64,000 bases of DNA, from NCBI GenBank assembly GCA_026545765.1, contig CM048842.1, forward strand, positions 40,433,431-40,497,430. Reading direction: 5' to 3'. Below the pieces are notes generated by a model. It ran no database searches. It had not been told where the DNA came from and saw only the letters and a list, made by a program, of their open reading frames with translations. This DNA comes from Plantago major (Eukaryota; Streptophyta; Magnoliopsida; Lamiales; Plantaginaceae). Shown here piece by piece: positions 1 through 11,555 of this stretch (positions within the stretch are counted from its first letter, which is position 1; the number at the start of each line of letters is the position of its first letter). The position numbers and the translations under genes were made by a program.

Positions 1-254
1 TGGACTCGATGAGAAGAAAACTCCCATTTTTGTGACAACACAAGTGCTATGCGATTACGAGAATCCTAAATTTCATGCCATAACAAAGCACATTGATGTT
101 AGACATCACTTCATCGAGACCATGTTGAAAAGGGATATAGAGATACTCAAGATTGGCATGAAGACCAACTTGCGATATCTTCACTAAGCCACTACAAGAA
201 AGTAGATTCTTAGCCTTAAGACATAGTCTTGGACTAATGGAACTACCAATGAAC
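1..254 (+). pseudogene. Copia RNase H domain, C-terminal remnant
   Basis: Degenerate copy of the segment at 61052-61316. The conserved end of Copia pol is recognisable in pieces: KHIDVRHHF and IFTKPLQESRFLAL. Small indels near 45-60, 110-120 and 160-180 break the frame. Retroviral-type RNase H removes the RNA strand during reverse transcription of the element; this copy cannot be translated as a unit. Confidence 0.8.
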
Positions 255-269
255 TGAAAGAGTTCAGGA

Positions 270-373
270 ATCTGGAACGGGCATCCAGAGAAGAGGTATC
301 TGGAACGGGCATCCAGAGAAGAGGTATCTGGAACGGGCATCCAGAGAAGAGGTATCTGGAACGGGTATCCAGA
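270..373 (+). repeat. Four tandem 28-bp repeats with short palindrome
   Basis: Units begin near 270, 298, 326 and 354 and share the core CTGGAACGGGCATCCAG, in which CTGGA and TCCAG form a 5-bp stem around a 7-nt loop. Copies are nearly identical. The second element has three units at 61363-61440, so the array is an inherited feature of the family with variable copy number. Confidence 0.85.
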
Positions 374-862
374 AGTCAAAAAGGCTAAAAAGCAAAAAGG
401 TAGATTAAGATCTCTGAGACGGGAACTCAGATATCTGAATCACTCTATAAGCAGAACACAAAAGAATAGTATAACTATCTGCAGTCAACTGCTCTCTTGA
501 AACTCGCATTATTTCTATCTTGATGAAAAACTTGGAAAAATCCTAAGTATAAGACAGATTCAGATGCAAACAGTGTTCTTGGTCATACAAAAACATGATT
601 CAGAAAGCTATGAGCCAAAATTCATTAAATGGGCACAATTACACTTGTTGATTGTGATCATTCTTTGAAAAAGCAATGGTGACCCTTGATGAAATTAAGC
701 GATTGATGCATGCGGTGGAAATTAATTCACGATAAATAGTGGATTGAAATTGGACATGGCCCACTAAGCATTTAATGCCGAACTAGCTTTTGCTCACGCT
801 TTGCAAATCACGAATACGTACACAAAATCAATTTGTATGTATTTATGCATTGAGATTCAACT

Positions 863-876
863 GCTATATATATAGG
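863..876 (+). promoter_or_regulatory. TATA-like run upstream of the 3' ORF
   Basis: A TATATATATA run lies about 190 bases before the ATG at 1062 and is conserved at 61942-61951, at a similar distance from the ATG at 62133. This could be an internal promoter for the 3' ORF, but AT runs are common here and only the conserved spacing supports it. Confidence 0.3.
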
Positions 877-2934
877 ATTTTGGCATAGAAATCACTTTTG
901 CCTAATCCGAAAACTCATCTTGCACAAAATAGCAAATCCTTCTCTTGATTCTCCGCAAAACTTCTACAATCTCGCAAATCAAGATTAAGTTTTTACGCAA
1001 AGAATTCTTGAATCAAATCTCTTTCAAACACCAATCTCAAATCCTACACTATATAAAGAGATGGCCCTAAAAGTTCAACCACATTGAAATCTCAATCCTC
1101 CTTTGATGCTGCTTGAAAGCAAGCACGAGTTGGTTATGTGAACAACCATTTGGTAGGAGATTTTAATCACGACCATTGGACTTCAAATCACAGAATGATT
1201 TGGGGTGGTGCCATGGTTGAGAATACCTCACGGTGGAATAGAGAACCAAGCCGATGAAGCTAATTCTTGACATGCTTGAAAAGGCACAAATCAAGGGCTT
1301 TCTATCGCTGCCCTAATGGAATTTCATCACTTTCGATGTGTTGGGATTCTACAACAACTCAGGATTATTTCTGTGTTTACGAAACCTTTGAAATAGTGTC
1401 ATCAAAACCTCGATCGAGGAAAGGAAATCCTACGGACTTAACAACTTTACGTAAGTTGTTTGAGTTTCAAAATCTTGGAAAGGATTTTGAAATAAACACC
1501 AAGGATGATGAACTCCTTGAAGGTGTTAAAGAAGCTGTCTGATGGCGTGTGTGATCTTGAAAATCAGATACACCCTCGAGTTCAAGCTTGTCGACATCCG
1601 AACCGGACATCGATGGTTCCTTTGGGATGTCTTGGCTTGCATTCTTCACGGATGCTTTGATAGTCTACAAGGAGGTGCTAACGGATAAGCCAAGAACGAT
1701 GGATCATGATGTTCTTCTGAATCAACAAGACAAAATTTGGAAAACCCTTTTAAGCGGGAAAATACGCCTTCATGAAGTTTGTGAAGAAAATTCAAGGCTT
1801 GAGCCTAAGATTGCCAAAGGACTAGCTGAGCGAAAGGACACGATGGGATATGGTGCGAAGATATGCTACTTCTTTGGAGAAGCTTGGCATTGAGCTCGAG
1901 AGGCAATTTGAAATAGCGATAACCTACTCTACAAATATGAGTATACAAACTTGATGAAAAAGTTCTGGGTCTCGAAAGGTTCTAAGCGAAAGTCGAAAAG
2001 GTATCGAAGAAAAGGTTGCGACCGAAGCCCGAACTTCAAGAAAGAAGTCTGGCAAATCAGAAGACACACCCAAAGAGGTTGTCAATTCTCAGATATCTGC
2101 AGGCATTGCCGATGAACTGATAAAGGCAGATGAAATCATCAATGCTGCAAAAGAGTTATCAACTACTGAACAAGTAGACTCAACAAGAGAAAGTGCTTCC
2201 AGAAATGTGAAGACTATTACAGAAAGCCTTGCTGATGAACTCATAAATGCTGCCAAAAGTGGTGAAAAACACCAAGCCCTATCTGCAGAAACCGCAGGAG
2301 TAATGGACCAATCAGTTCCCAATGCTGATGAGAGCTCTGACGATGAAGATGATGAACTAGTCATCTCTCAAGTCCTAGAAAGAACAAAGAGGGCTAAGGT
2401 TACTGAAACAGTAACTGGTGATAAGGTATCTGAAGAAGAACCTACACCACAGGTTGCTGAACCTATAGCAAATGTTGTTGGTGTAAACACATCATCAGGG
2501 AATGTTTCTTTTGCACAACTTCAAAAAGCCCTGATGAGTGGTATTTTAGTCTGGCGGAATCTTGATGGAAGCATACAACTAAAAATCTGGAAGAACATTC
2601 TACTGATCAATCCTCTGCTTCCAGACAACCACAACAACCACAATCACAACAGCCACAAGTGGTTGATGAAATGGTAAATGAACTCCATTTCGAATTACCA
2701 ATACAAGATATCTTTGAAGAAAATCCTGCAAAAGAGCAGGTTTCCCAACTCAATGAGAGGGATCAAACTGAGACATCTACTCAGAATGATCAACCAGGGG
2801 AGGCAACTGAGTTGCATACTCAGGAAAGGTGTGAAGTACCAGAAACTTCAAGCAAAGAAATTGCACTGGGACAAGAAGACCTAAGTATAGAAAGGTCACA
2901 AGTTCCAGAGACCAATCAGCCTGAAACTACTCAG

Positions 2935-3816
2935 GTAGCTGACCGGTTTAACTCTTATCTTGTGAAATTTTTTATGCTTATACATCTTGTTACTCATAAA
3001 ATTTCTTTGTTACAGGCTGCGTTAGAAACACAAAAACTAGAGGAAGCTGAAAAGCTTACCTCAGAAACTGAGAAGGAGGTTCCCTCAACCTCGCCTCTTA
3101 AGATATCTGAGCCTGTGCCACAAGTAATAATTGATTCTTAAGACAACACTTCTTCAGTTATAAGTTTATGTGCTTAATCATTAAAATAAATGTTTCTAAC
3201 AGGCTCCAATTGAGAAAGAGGAAGATAAGGCAGAAATGCCAGAAGAAAACCCAGAAACCAACAAGGTTTCTGAAGAACAGATCATTGATCCTTCCAGTAT
3301 GAAGGTATATGAAAATCAATGATAAATATTCTTCACCTTGGGTTAACTAAAATTTTCTCTAAATTATTCAATGCTTTCTACTCACAGGCTCACTCAGAAG
3401 TAGAAGTGCAAGGGGACAAAGTTGCGACATCCCCTGCACCTATGGAAATTGATGAGGCATCAAGGCCTTCATCACAAGAAAAGATTCCAGAGACTGCACA
3501 AGTTTCTGAGAGCAAGTATCTGAGCCTCCCATGGAGGTAATTGGCCTCTCAGATATCTGACTTGTCACTTAAAGTTTTCTTGATAAAATTTCCTAAGTAT
3601 TGTGATAATGTTAATTCTCAGGAACAAGAAAGAAAGGTTGATGAGGACCAGACTTCCAAGTCTCCGCCTCACAACAAGATATCTGAGACACCAATTGTCT
3701 CAGCAGAACAAGTCTCTGAGCCTGAAGTACTTACTCAGGTAACTCAGAAACTAAACTGCACTACTCCTCAGATATCTATAAAAGTTTTGAAGCTCACTCA
3801 AAACTCTTTCTTTCAG
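2935..3816 (+). other. Five intron-like segments in the 3' ORF
   Basis: T-rich segments bounded by GT and AG: 2935-3015 (81 nt), 3124-3202 (79), 3305-3387 (83), 3537-3621 (85), 3739-3816 (78). Acceptors read TTACAG, CTAACAG, CTCACAG, TTCTCAG and TTTCAG, and four of the five following exons begin GCT. Removing them joins acidic coding segments in one frame, all at phase 0; exon lengths are 108, 102, 149 and 117 nt, the 149 suggesting a one-base loss. Segments 2 and 3 contain stops in frame. Segments 1 and 5 are open and of length divisible by three, so those two could also be coding. Confidence 0.6.
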
Positions 3817-5987
3817 GCTCAAACAAGTGCCGAGCAAGCTCCCAATGTTGAGACAAGGGACCTACTTCCCTTCTTCAAAGCTCACACCCTGCCAAAGCAT
3901 ATTAAATGCTTCAAGAAATGGCAAAGGTTAAGGTGCTCTGATCTCTCTGAAATATTGAGAATCACAGATCAACCAAACAGACGAGCACGAGCTCTTGACT
4001 TGGAGACATACATCCATGCAATGTTCCCTACCGAGCAATACGATTCGACTCTATTGCATAAGGATTTCTCCGGAGAAGTGGCGCCTGATTTGATACAAGC
4101 CTTTGAGCAGGAGATGGTCGACAAGATTACAAATGGCATTTAAGCGGTCACCCCCCAAACTCGCAATTTATACCTTCCGAACAAGAAGAGGTTAATGGGC
4201 GTAAGATCACTATTCTGAAGTGATCAATCTTGTATCGAAGATGATGAGGAGGAAGAGATAACGAAAATGACTTGATGAACCTCCCACGACCATCACCAAA
4301 AGGATGACATACAGACAAAAGGATGATGATGATGCCCCTGCACTGGGAGGAGGAATTTCGCTAAGAAATGATGCCTCACCTTTGAAAAGCATCGAGAAGA
4401 CTTCACGAAATCTCCGTCTCCATCTCCTCGAAATCTACTCATCCATCTTCTAACCAACACCCGCATTACTCTTGAACAAGTAGTTGAGCTTTCGAAGAAA
4501 CCAATCGGAAAATATTAAACACTCAAACCAGATCGGCTCAACTCGGACAAGCTGTTGGAAGAAGAACATGACTCCATCTTCAATGGAAGATCAAATAGCT
4601 AAATCCGAGACAAGCTTGATCAACTACAAGATCAATACTTACAAGAAATGATTGCTTACTCGAGGTTAAAGAGCTACGGGATCTTGTGCATGATATCACC
4701 AAAGAACTCGATCTTGAAGAAGTATCGAAGTCAAGCATGATGCTAAGGTGCATCATCTTCAAAAGAAGTACCATCCTCCTCCCGAAAAGGAAGAAACCAA
4801 TCTACGAGATGGTTCTTTGGACTCGATACAATCGATGAAAATGTCCAAGGATGAAGATCACTGGTGATTACTCGGATGATGAAGAAGACAAGACTTTGGC
4901 GAGCACGCAATGAACATTTAGCGGTTTCTCACACGAAAAGGAAGGCGATTGCTCTACAATATTCAAAAGCGCCAAATGTCCACTCCAATGAATACATGAA
5001 CAGTGCAATCTTGGCTCATCTGAACAAGGAGATGTCTTCACAGAACAAGGAAGTAATTGCCACCGTCCCCTCTGAAATGAAAAAGTTCACTGAGCTCATC
5101 ACTCAGAGAACAACTAGCATAGTCATTGCTCAGAAAGATCTGGGAATGATAAGGGACGATGATGTATCTTTAGTGAAAAAGCTTTCCAAGAGGCAAGTTA
5201 CACTCTTTGAAAGCAGGATGCCATCCTAGGCCCATTGGCGAGCTCACCGATAAGGACAATGGACTTATCAAGCAAAATCGAGCTCAAAGAACTTGAAGTT
5301 GGTCAACGCCTATAATTATTTACAAGGGCACTTTAACTCTCTCTCGATTCCTTTATGAGACCGAGTCACCAACAATGACTAAGGGGGAAAGAATGTACAA
5401 ATCTGGACCTCAAAGTCAGGGGGAATGGGAAGAAGGAGAAGAAAACAAGATGAAATCTGGAGCTGGTGCGGCTCAGAAAGGAAGAAGAAACATGAAAACT
5501 TCCCAGCCACCACTCAGAATCAATGAACCCTCCTCAAGCCAAGCTGCTTTGCAAATAGTAGCTTCCCGAAACCTCTTGAAGGAACTAAAATGATAACAAG
5601 GGCCGTACGAAACCTCCAAGGAGTACCAAGGCTCCAAGGAGAAGACAAGTTAAAGGATTGATGAATCTTACGAAGAAGAAGAAGAAGGTCAAATCAAGTC
5701 CACAGGCAATGAAGAAGGTCAGAAACTCACACAAGATTTAATCTTGATGATGATGAGGAAGCGATGAAGATGAAGCTCCTCTTCACAAGAAAAGGAAAAT
5801 TGAAAGCCTAATCGAGCCCATAGTTGCAAAGCCCTAGCGCCTAAAACACCCTCTGGAAAATACCAAGTCTATCCGGTGGTTCTTCAAGCAACAACCCCAA
5901 AGAGAATTCAAGACAAAGAAGGAGCAATGAGAGTCGAGCAAAGACAAAGTCAACTTCCACTCGGCGGAAGAAGCCAAAATAGAGTAT

Positions 5988-6584
5988 GTGAAGAATGACA
6001 ATGATTCCTCTGTCTACAGGTGCATCAATCAGAAAAATGGCTATTGGATTCTGGAACTTAAGCATCTATTGGTAAATTCAAAATTTCCAGAACCAATCCA
6101 TAAACAACTTATGGCATGGAGAAAAGATAAGCCAACCTTGATCAACACCAATCACATTAAAGCCTGGTTGGATTTTGAAGTTGTCAAGAGAACTGAAGCC
6201 ATGAGAAAGGACCTCTCTGATGAATGTCCATATGGAAAGCCAGATGATGTGCACAGAATTCTGAATATCACAGGAACAGGCACAAGAGCAAGACTCGCTG
6301 TAGAACCCTATGAATCGTTCTATCTAACTGAAGATCAATACAAGGGTGACATCAGATATCTGAGGATTATCTACGAATACTTCAAGCTTTCAGATATCAG
6401 AATAGAGCATGCCTGGAAGTGGGGAAAGTATCTGTGGGTCAAACATTTTGTCAAGAAAAATCCTACCAAAACCTATAAAGAGGTCTGTGGATTTGCCAGA
6501 GACACTGAGATGCTCGTCAGAACACTTCTCTATGATTATTCTGATGACATCAAAAGGTTTGGAGATAGAAAATTTGCAGACTGA
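5988..6584 (+). CDS. C-terminal open segment of the SIRE 3' ORF, unknown function
   Basis: A 198-residue open frame ending at TGA, about 370 bases before the 3' LTR. It is rich in Lys, Asp and aromatic residues and looks folded (KAWLDFEVVKR, FARDTEMLVRTLLYDY). I recognise no domain. Its preservation, while the upstream 1.8 kb is shattered, may be chance. The ATG at 5988 may be internal to a longer ancestral protein. It is element-borne, not a host gene. Confidence 0.45.
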   Translation: MKNDNDSSVYRCINQKNGYWILELKHLLVNSKFPEPIHKQLMAWRKDKPTLINTNHIKAWLDFEVVKRTEAMRKDLSDECPYGKPDDVHRILNITGTGTRARLAVEPYESFYLTEDQYKGDIRYLRIIYEYFKLSDIRIEHAWKWGKYLWVKHFVKKNPTKTYKEVCGFARDTEMLVRTLLYDYSDDIKRFGDRKFAD

Positions 6585-6941
6585 TCCACAGAAATACTGT
6601 TGAAGACTTGAAGACTAGTTTATTAGGATGTCTACTTGGAGCTTGGTTACTCCTGTTGTCCTAATTTACTATGTAGTTTTTGTATTTTTGCTGACTGAGC
6701 CAAACTTGTTCTATGTATTGAAGTTATCTGTAATCTCTCTTTATAACTTATCTGAAGAACTTACTCTCAGTTAGTACTCTATAAAAGATAACTTGTCAGC
6801 AAAGATCACACCTTGTGATTTGGTTGATGTTTACTTTCTGCACTTAATTAAAATATTTTGAAGATCTTAAGAAAAGATTAAGTGTTGGATTGTTCACTCA
6901 TCCAGATTTGTAATAGGTAAGATAGTCATCGTTGACTGATC

Positions 6942-6956
6942 AAAAAGGGGAAATTT
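6942..6956 (+). promoter_or_regulatory. Polypurine tract of SIRE element
   Basis: AAAAAGGGGAAATTT immediately precedes the TGTTGGG that opens the 3' LTR, the position where plus-strand DNA synthesis is primed. Confidence 0.85.
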
Positions 6957-8679
6957 TGTTGGGAAATTTGTTAGGAAATTTATTAGATATTTTGTTAGAA
7001 ATATCTGTTTAGATTTTGATCAGCAACATGATGACTTATCTTAGTCTCAGAAAGGTGATTAGTACTCTTGGTTCACTTGAACATTGTAAAAGAGGAAACT
7101 CACTAAGTATGATAGTCTAGCTAATCTTGTATAGGATGTTAGGTCTCAAAATGTAATTTTTATTTTATGAAGAGAAGACCAAGAAGAAGGCATCCAAGCA
7201 GAACAAGCTCAACGACATTGAAGACTTGAAGAAACTGCACAAGATTACTGAAACTGTTTTTCAGATACCTTAGCCAGATATCTTGAAGACACGAATAGTT
7301 TTAAACAAACTGTGTCACAAGAGATATCTGAGAAATAAAAGGCCTATCTGAAAACAAGGAAAGTGTCCACAGATATCTATTCTCAAATACCTTGAGCATT
7401 AACCACATTTCTGAAAAAGGAATATATATATTGCAAACAAAGTTGTTTCAATAAAAGTGGTATCTGAAGATTGAAGATAAGGACGTGCAAAGAATCAGAT
7501 AACACTAGTGTCTGATACAAAGCATAGTTCCGTTGGCACTACAGGACAAAAAAAGTATAGTACAATGCATTTAATGCACGGAGATATGCGAATAAAAGCA
7601 ACGCAGCTCGAAGAAGAATACAAAACCTCTAAAGATTATACGAGATATCAATAGTTTGAATTTGAGCCTAACGGATACTATTCAAACGGCACTCAAATTC
7701 ATCTATAAATATCAACACTTAGACTGCTTGAGAAGACACACAAGACACCTTGAACTGCATAAAAACGCTGAACATCTTACTCTCTCAAAGCAAACTACTT
7801 ACTCTCAAAGCTTTCTGTTGCGACCAAAGCTTTTGATCTTGAGTTACACTGAAGTTCTAAGTGTCCTGATCCTAAACAAGCATAGCTATCTGTGAAAGAG
7901 TTGAAACGAAAGATCAAGTATCTGAGATTCATTCTCTTGAACATTTATCTAAGACTTGGGTCAGTAAAAAGAACAAGATACCATACATTGAAAAGTGTAT
8001 TAAGTATACTTGATTCACAGAGCTATCTGAATAACTTAATAAGTTATTAAAGAAGCTCATCTGACAACTCAAACCAAAACCAACACCATAACTGGCGTGG
8101 AGTACAGGAAGTACTTAGTTTGAAAAATCAGGGAATAACTCCAAGGTTACCGGAGTATAGGAAGTACTTGATTTGGGAAACTAAGGAATAACTCCAAGGT
8201 TATTGAGTATAGGAAGTACTTAGCTTGGGAAGCTAGGGAATAACTCATAAAGGTTTCTGAGTACAGGAAGTACTTGGCTGTGAATGCCGGGGAACAACTC
8301 AGGGGGAACATTTGGTTGGGAACCATTTGTTTAAAGGAATCTTAGAATAGGATTTTTGTAAGGAGAACTCTATTATCTATTCTAGTGAATTCTAGGTCTC
8401 TGGAAGACCGAAGTGGATTAGTTGGAGGATTACGCCACCTCCAGATACCACTATAATTGCTGTGTCATTTACCTTTCTGTATTTACATTTCAGCAACACA
8501 CACACACACATTTTAACTGTTTCTGCACTTATCTTTATTAAGTCTTCCTAGCTCTGATTCTAAGTATCAGATATCTATTCAGATATCTGAGAAATAGTTT
8601 TTATCGACAAAAGTTTTAAAAGACTATTCACCCCCCCCCCCCTCTCTAGTCTTTTACTTTGCCGTTATCTGGACCAACA
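6957..8679 (+). repeat. 3' LTR of first SIRE element (1723 bp)
   Basis: Begins TGTTGGG after the polypurine tract and ends GGACCAACA (TG...CA). It aligns throughout with the 5' LTR at 53705-55329: shared blocks include TTAGATTTTGATCAGCAAC, the TTCCGTTGGCACTACAGGAC word, the poly-C tract (8631-8641) and the TTATCTGGACCAACA end. The first 50 bases carry a short repeat of TGTTRGGAAAT that the other LTR lacks. A TATA box is at 7704-7710. Confidence 0.9.
7704..7710 (+). promoter_or_regulatory. LTR TATA box
   Basis: CTATAAATATC inside the LTR, conserved at 54390-54396 in the other LTR with the same flanks. It is the best candidate Pol II core promoter, with transcription expected about 30 bases downstream. 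Confidence 0.55.
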
Positions 8680-8883
8680 GAATTGGTATGTGTAAAATGT
8701 CTTAAAATTATTTGATTGGTTTAAGGTAGTTATAATAAATGAAAAATTAAATTGGACAGTAGTAAAAAAGAAAAATTTTAATTGAGTTGCAAATAGTTAG
8801 TTGATTAACGGATATTGTTTCGGCTCAACTGAAATTGCAAACAAAATACGATCACATTGTTCAATACCATCCAAAACTTTCTA

Positions 8884-9513
8884 CTTCCTCCGCCTCGAGA
8901 AAGATTTCCATTTTATCATTTTGGTGTCCCAAACAAAAATTTTCTTTTCTCTTTTTTGACAATTATTGATCCAACTCTAACATTAAGTGTGTGTTTGCAA
9001 ATGATTTTACTGGTACTTTTTTGTCTGCTTCTACTAAAATTTGATTAAAATTGATTTTTTAATCAAAATTCAGTAGTGTTTGATATATTACATAAAAAAC
9101 AATTTAAAATTGTAAAAGCAGAAGTTTTTTAGTATTTGCAAAAATTAATTAAATTATTTATTTTTAATTGAAAAAAAGTTACTACATACTTAAAGCAGTT
9201 AGAAGCAACCATTGGGTCTCTACTTCTCGCGGTTACCATCTTTTTTCCATAGAAGTTGCACCAGAATTTGTAATATAAAATAATAAAAAATTACTTTTGC
9301 TACTTCTAAATCATAAAAGCACTTTTTTTTAAACATTTGCAAAAACAAACTAAATATATTCAAAAAATAAATCCACTAACATTATTTTATCTAACTTCCA
9401 ACTTTAAAAATCAATTTGAGAGACTCACTAGTACTCTTTTATTCAAAATTAATATATATTATATTTTCTTCATCCAAAAAGTAAACGGAAAACTATTTTC
9501 GGGACGGAGGAAA
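8884..9513. mobile_element. Stowaway-like MITE split by another MITE
   Basis: The left end CTTCCTCCGCCTCGAGAAA and the reverse complement of the right end (TTTCCTCCGTCCCGAAAA) form an imperfect terminal inverted repeat of the common plant CTCCCTCCGT type, flanked by TA on both sides (8882-8883, 9514-9515). Without the inner insertion the element is about 263 bp, a normal Stowaway size. No coding sequence. Confidence 0.6.
8987..9350. mobile_element. Inner MITE with TAA target duplication
   Basis: Left end GTGTGTGTTTGCAAATG and reverse-complemented right end GTTTGTTTTTGCAAATG match at 14 of 17 positions. A TAA triplet flanks each end (8984-8986, 9351-9353), which fits a Tourist/Harbinger-type insertion. 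Length 364 bp, AT-rich, no coding capacity. It sits wholly inside the outer MITE. Confidence 0.6.
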
Positions 9514-10532
9514 TAATAAATCATTGTCAATTCATTTAATTTCGTGGAAGGATTTAAGATTCTAGATCTGAAAAATTCGGTAAGTATCTGGTAAGGATCT
9601 AAGATCTGGTAAATCAAATGCTTAAGAGAGTAAGGTGATACCTACAACTGGTGGTACGAATTATACACTTGTAACCACAATCTATAAATCCTTGAGTCTT
9701 GTACAACGTCCTACATTTTTTTTAACTTTACGGGACTAAAAATTTCATAAATTAACAAAAGATACTATATAACCACGTAACAAGTAAATAAAAATAACAC
9801 ATGGACATTGAAATTACACATTTTTATTAAAAATATTTTTTTGTCATCTTTTTAATTTTATCATTTACTAGTAAATGACCCGTCGATACTCGACGGGAAT
9901 CGAAAAAAAAGTTCGCTTAAGCGATATACTATCTTTTACACTTAATGATTAAAATGTGTACATAATCATGTTTAAATCGCTTCAGCATGTTATACGAAGT
10001 CATCTAATAAATGTAAAATTGAAAATAATATTATCAGTGAAAGTCAACTTTACTTAAAAAGGAAGCAATTTAGTTATAATTCTCTTTCATATAACATGTA
10101 TGATACGCAATAATAATTTATAAATTGTCGAATACGTTTTTTATACAACACAAAAAAGCTTTTTGTGTAGTGAATTATTTTACTTCATTACTGAAAATCA
10201 ATACTTCAATTCCACTCCTACAATAATTGTCTGAGGTCGGATAAGGGCGAGGAGAGGTAAAGGCCCATGCGAGAGAATAACTGTCCCGGGCTCTTATCTA
10301 TTGTCATAACAAAGTAGACCAATATAAGAAACTGGCTCTAATAAAAACTTAATGAGAACTTCTCTCATCGGGTGCGATCACCATTATCCCAGAAATTAAA
10401 ACCTCTTGTCCTTCATCGAGATATAAAAATCTCCTCGGTAGTATGCTTCCTAGATCATGCCCGGACCCGTAATTTTTCATTGATAATTTGGTAAATCCAA
10501 GGATGGATCACCCATGACTCATTTAGGATCCC

Positions 10533-10598
10533 ATGGAAGCTTTAACCATTTATGGATTGGTTGTAGCATTAGCACTTTTATTTGCGAATCCTTTTGTC
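10533..10598 (+). pseudogene. atpH: Plastid atpH 3' fragment (NUPT)
   Basis: Translation from 10533 gives MEALTIYGLVV followed by ALALLFANPF, the highly conserved C-terminal helix of the chloroplast ATP synthase c subunit. The match stops just before the normal stop codon and the following bases (CGGACCC) are unrelated. The piece is about 66 bp and the helix translates without error. It is either direct plastid-to-nucleus transfer or a copy that passed through another genome compartment. It lies inside the Helitron. Confidence 0.8.
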
Positions 10599-10894
10599 GG
10601 ACCCATTTAGTTAGACCTTTAGGGTCCAATCTGACCAGAACCTATTCCAGGCTCGAAGGGTTGTTACCTGGTATTTATTGGGTCATTTACCTGACCCGAC
10701 GGGCGCCCCCTCCTATTCCAAACAAATATTATTGTTTCAAAAACTTAATTTTTCATATGTTTCAGTGAAATCCTTATGTTGGTGTTGGGGGAGACGGAAC
10801 CCACCCAACTGACCCACCCCACATTTTCTATGAGGTGCCCATATGTGGCTCGACTACTGGGTGTATACCCATTATATTCTCAATGAGATCACAA

Positions 10895-10996
<102 letters not shown>

Positions 10997-11555
10997 CATC
11001 GATAAGAAAATTTTCCTATTATCTTGGGTCGGATTAAAATTGTTTGACTCATTATTATGTTGTGGGTCGGTTTAATTTTTTATATAATACCCCCGCACCC
11101 GCCCTTTCTCATCCATAATTTGCATGATGTGGAATTGCATGCATGATAATCAAGTAAAAAATGATGATTGTCCCCTCTGAACACATTGTTCAATTTAAAT
11201 TATCGTCGGATAATCATGTTGAATTTTTTAATTTTCTATTCTTCATGCACAATGCAACTATCATATCTCCTTTTTTTATATAGAATTTATGTGGAATAAT
11301 TTATTCCAATACAATTATTAGCTATAGTTATAAAAATATCGTAGAAATAGAGTGTCCATTTGTCATGGGATTTTTGTATAAAATACTAAGTTTTGTTTCT
11401 ACATTACCACATTAATAAAGGAATGAGCGTCCATAAAGGAATACCTTTATTAGTGTGGTCACGTAGAATCAAGCATGATCATAATGCAGTTTGAGTACTC
11501 GTGAACCTCTAATGGTATCTCAAATATGAAATGAGATGTTTTACCCATAGGAAGT

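Larger units (their letters stand above)
255..1061 (+). other. Spacer between pol and 3' ORF of the SIRE element
   Basis: No coding potential seen. It is colinear with 61317-62132 of the second element, so it is a real part of the family. It holds four 28-bp repeats (270-373), AGATATCTGA-type palindromic words, a TATATATATA run (865-873) about 190 bases before the 3' ORF, and a conserved TATATAAAG-like word just before the ATG at 1062. Confidence 0.7.
1062..6584 (+). pseudogene. Extra 3' (env-like position) ORF of SIRE element, broken
   Basis: Long reading region between pol and the 3' LTR, where SIRE-type elements carry a so-called env-like ORF. The N-terminal part (1062-1500) matches 62133-62516 of the second element (shared DHWTSN, MIWGGAM, LDMLEKAQIKGF) but is frameshifted. 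The middle (2200-4143) encodes acidic, Ser/Pro-rich disordered sequence with repeated VSE and PETxQ words. The C-terminal part is a clean 198-residue frame (5988-6584) with no family I recognise. I see no convincing signal peptide or membrane segment, so an envelope function is not supported. Between 4144 and 5987 the frame is heavily interrupted. Intron-like segments at 2935-3816 are listed separately. Confidence 0.6.
1..8679 (+). mobile_element. SIRE/Maximus-type Copia retrotransposon, 3' part
   Basis: The 3' end of a Ty1/Copia LTR retrotransposon whose 5' part lies outside the window. In order: the end of the RNase H domain, a non-coding stretch with 28-bp repeats, a long extra 3' reading region, a polypurine tract and a 3' LTR. 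The first 254 bases and the stretch to about 1500 run colinear with 61052-62516 of the second element, so both belong to one family. An extra ORF between pol and the 3' LTR is typical of the SIRE/Maximus lineage. Indels and stops show it is inactive. The base after the LTR begins GAATT; the matching target duplication would be outside the window. Confidence 0.85.

Noticed and set aside
1062-6584. Viral envelope glycoprotein
   Set aside because: The position fits the env-like ORF of SIRE elements, but no signal peptide, cleavage site or membrane anchor is visible.
5988-6584. Independent host gene
   Set aside because: It lies between the element's pol and its 3' LTR on the same strand; better seen as part of the element.
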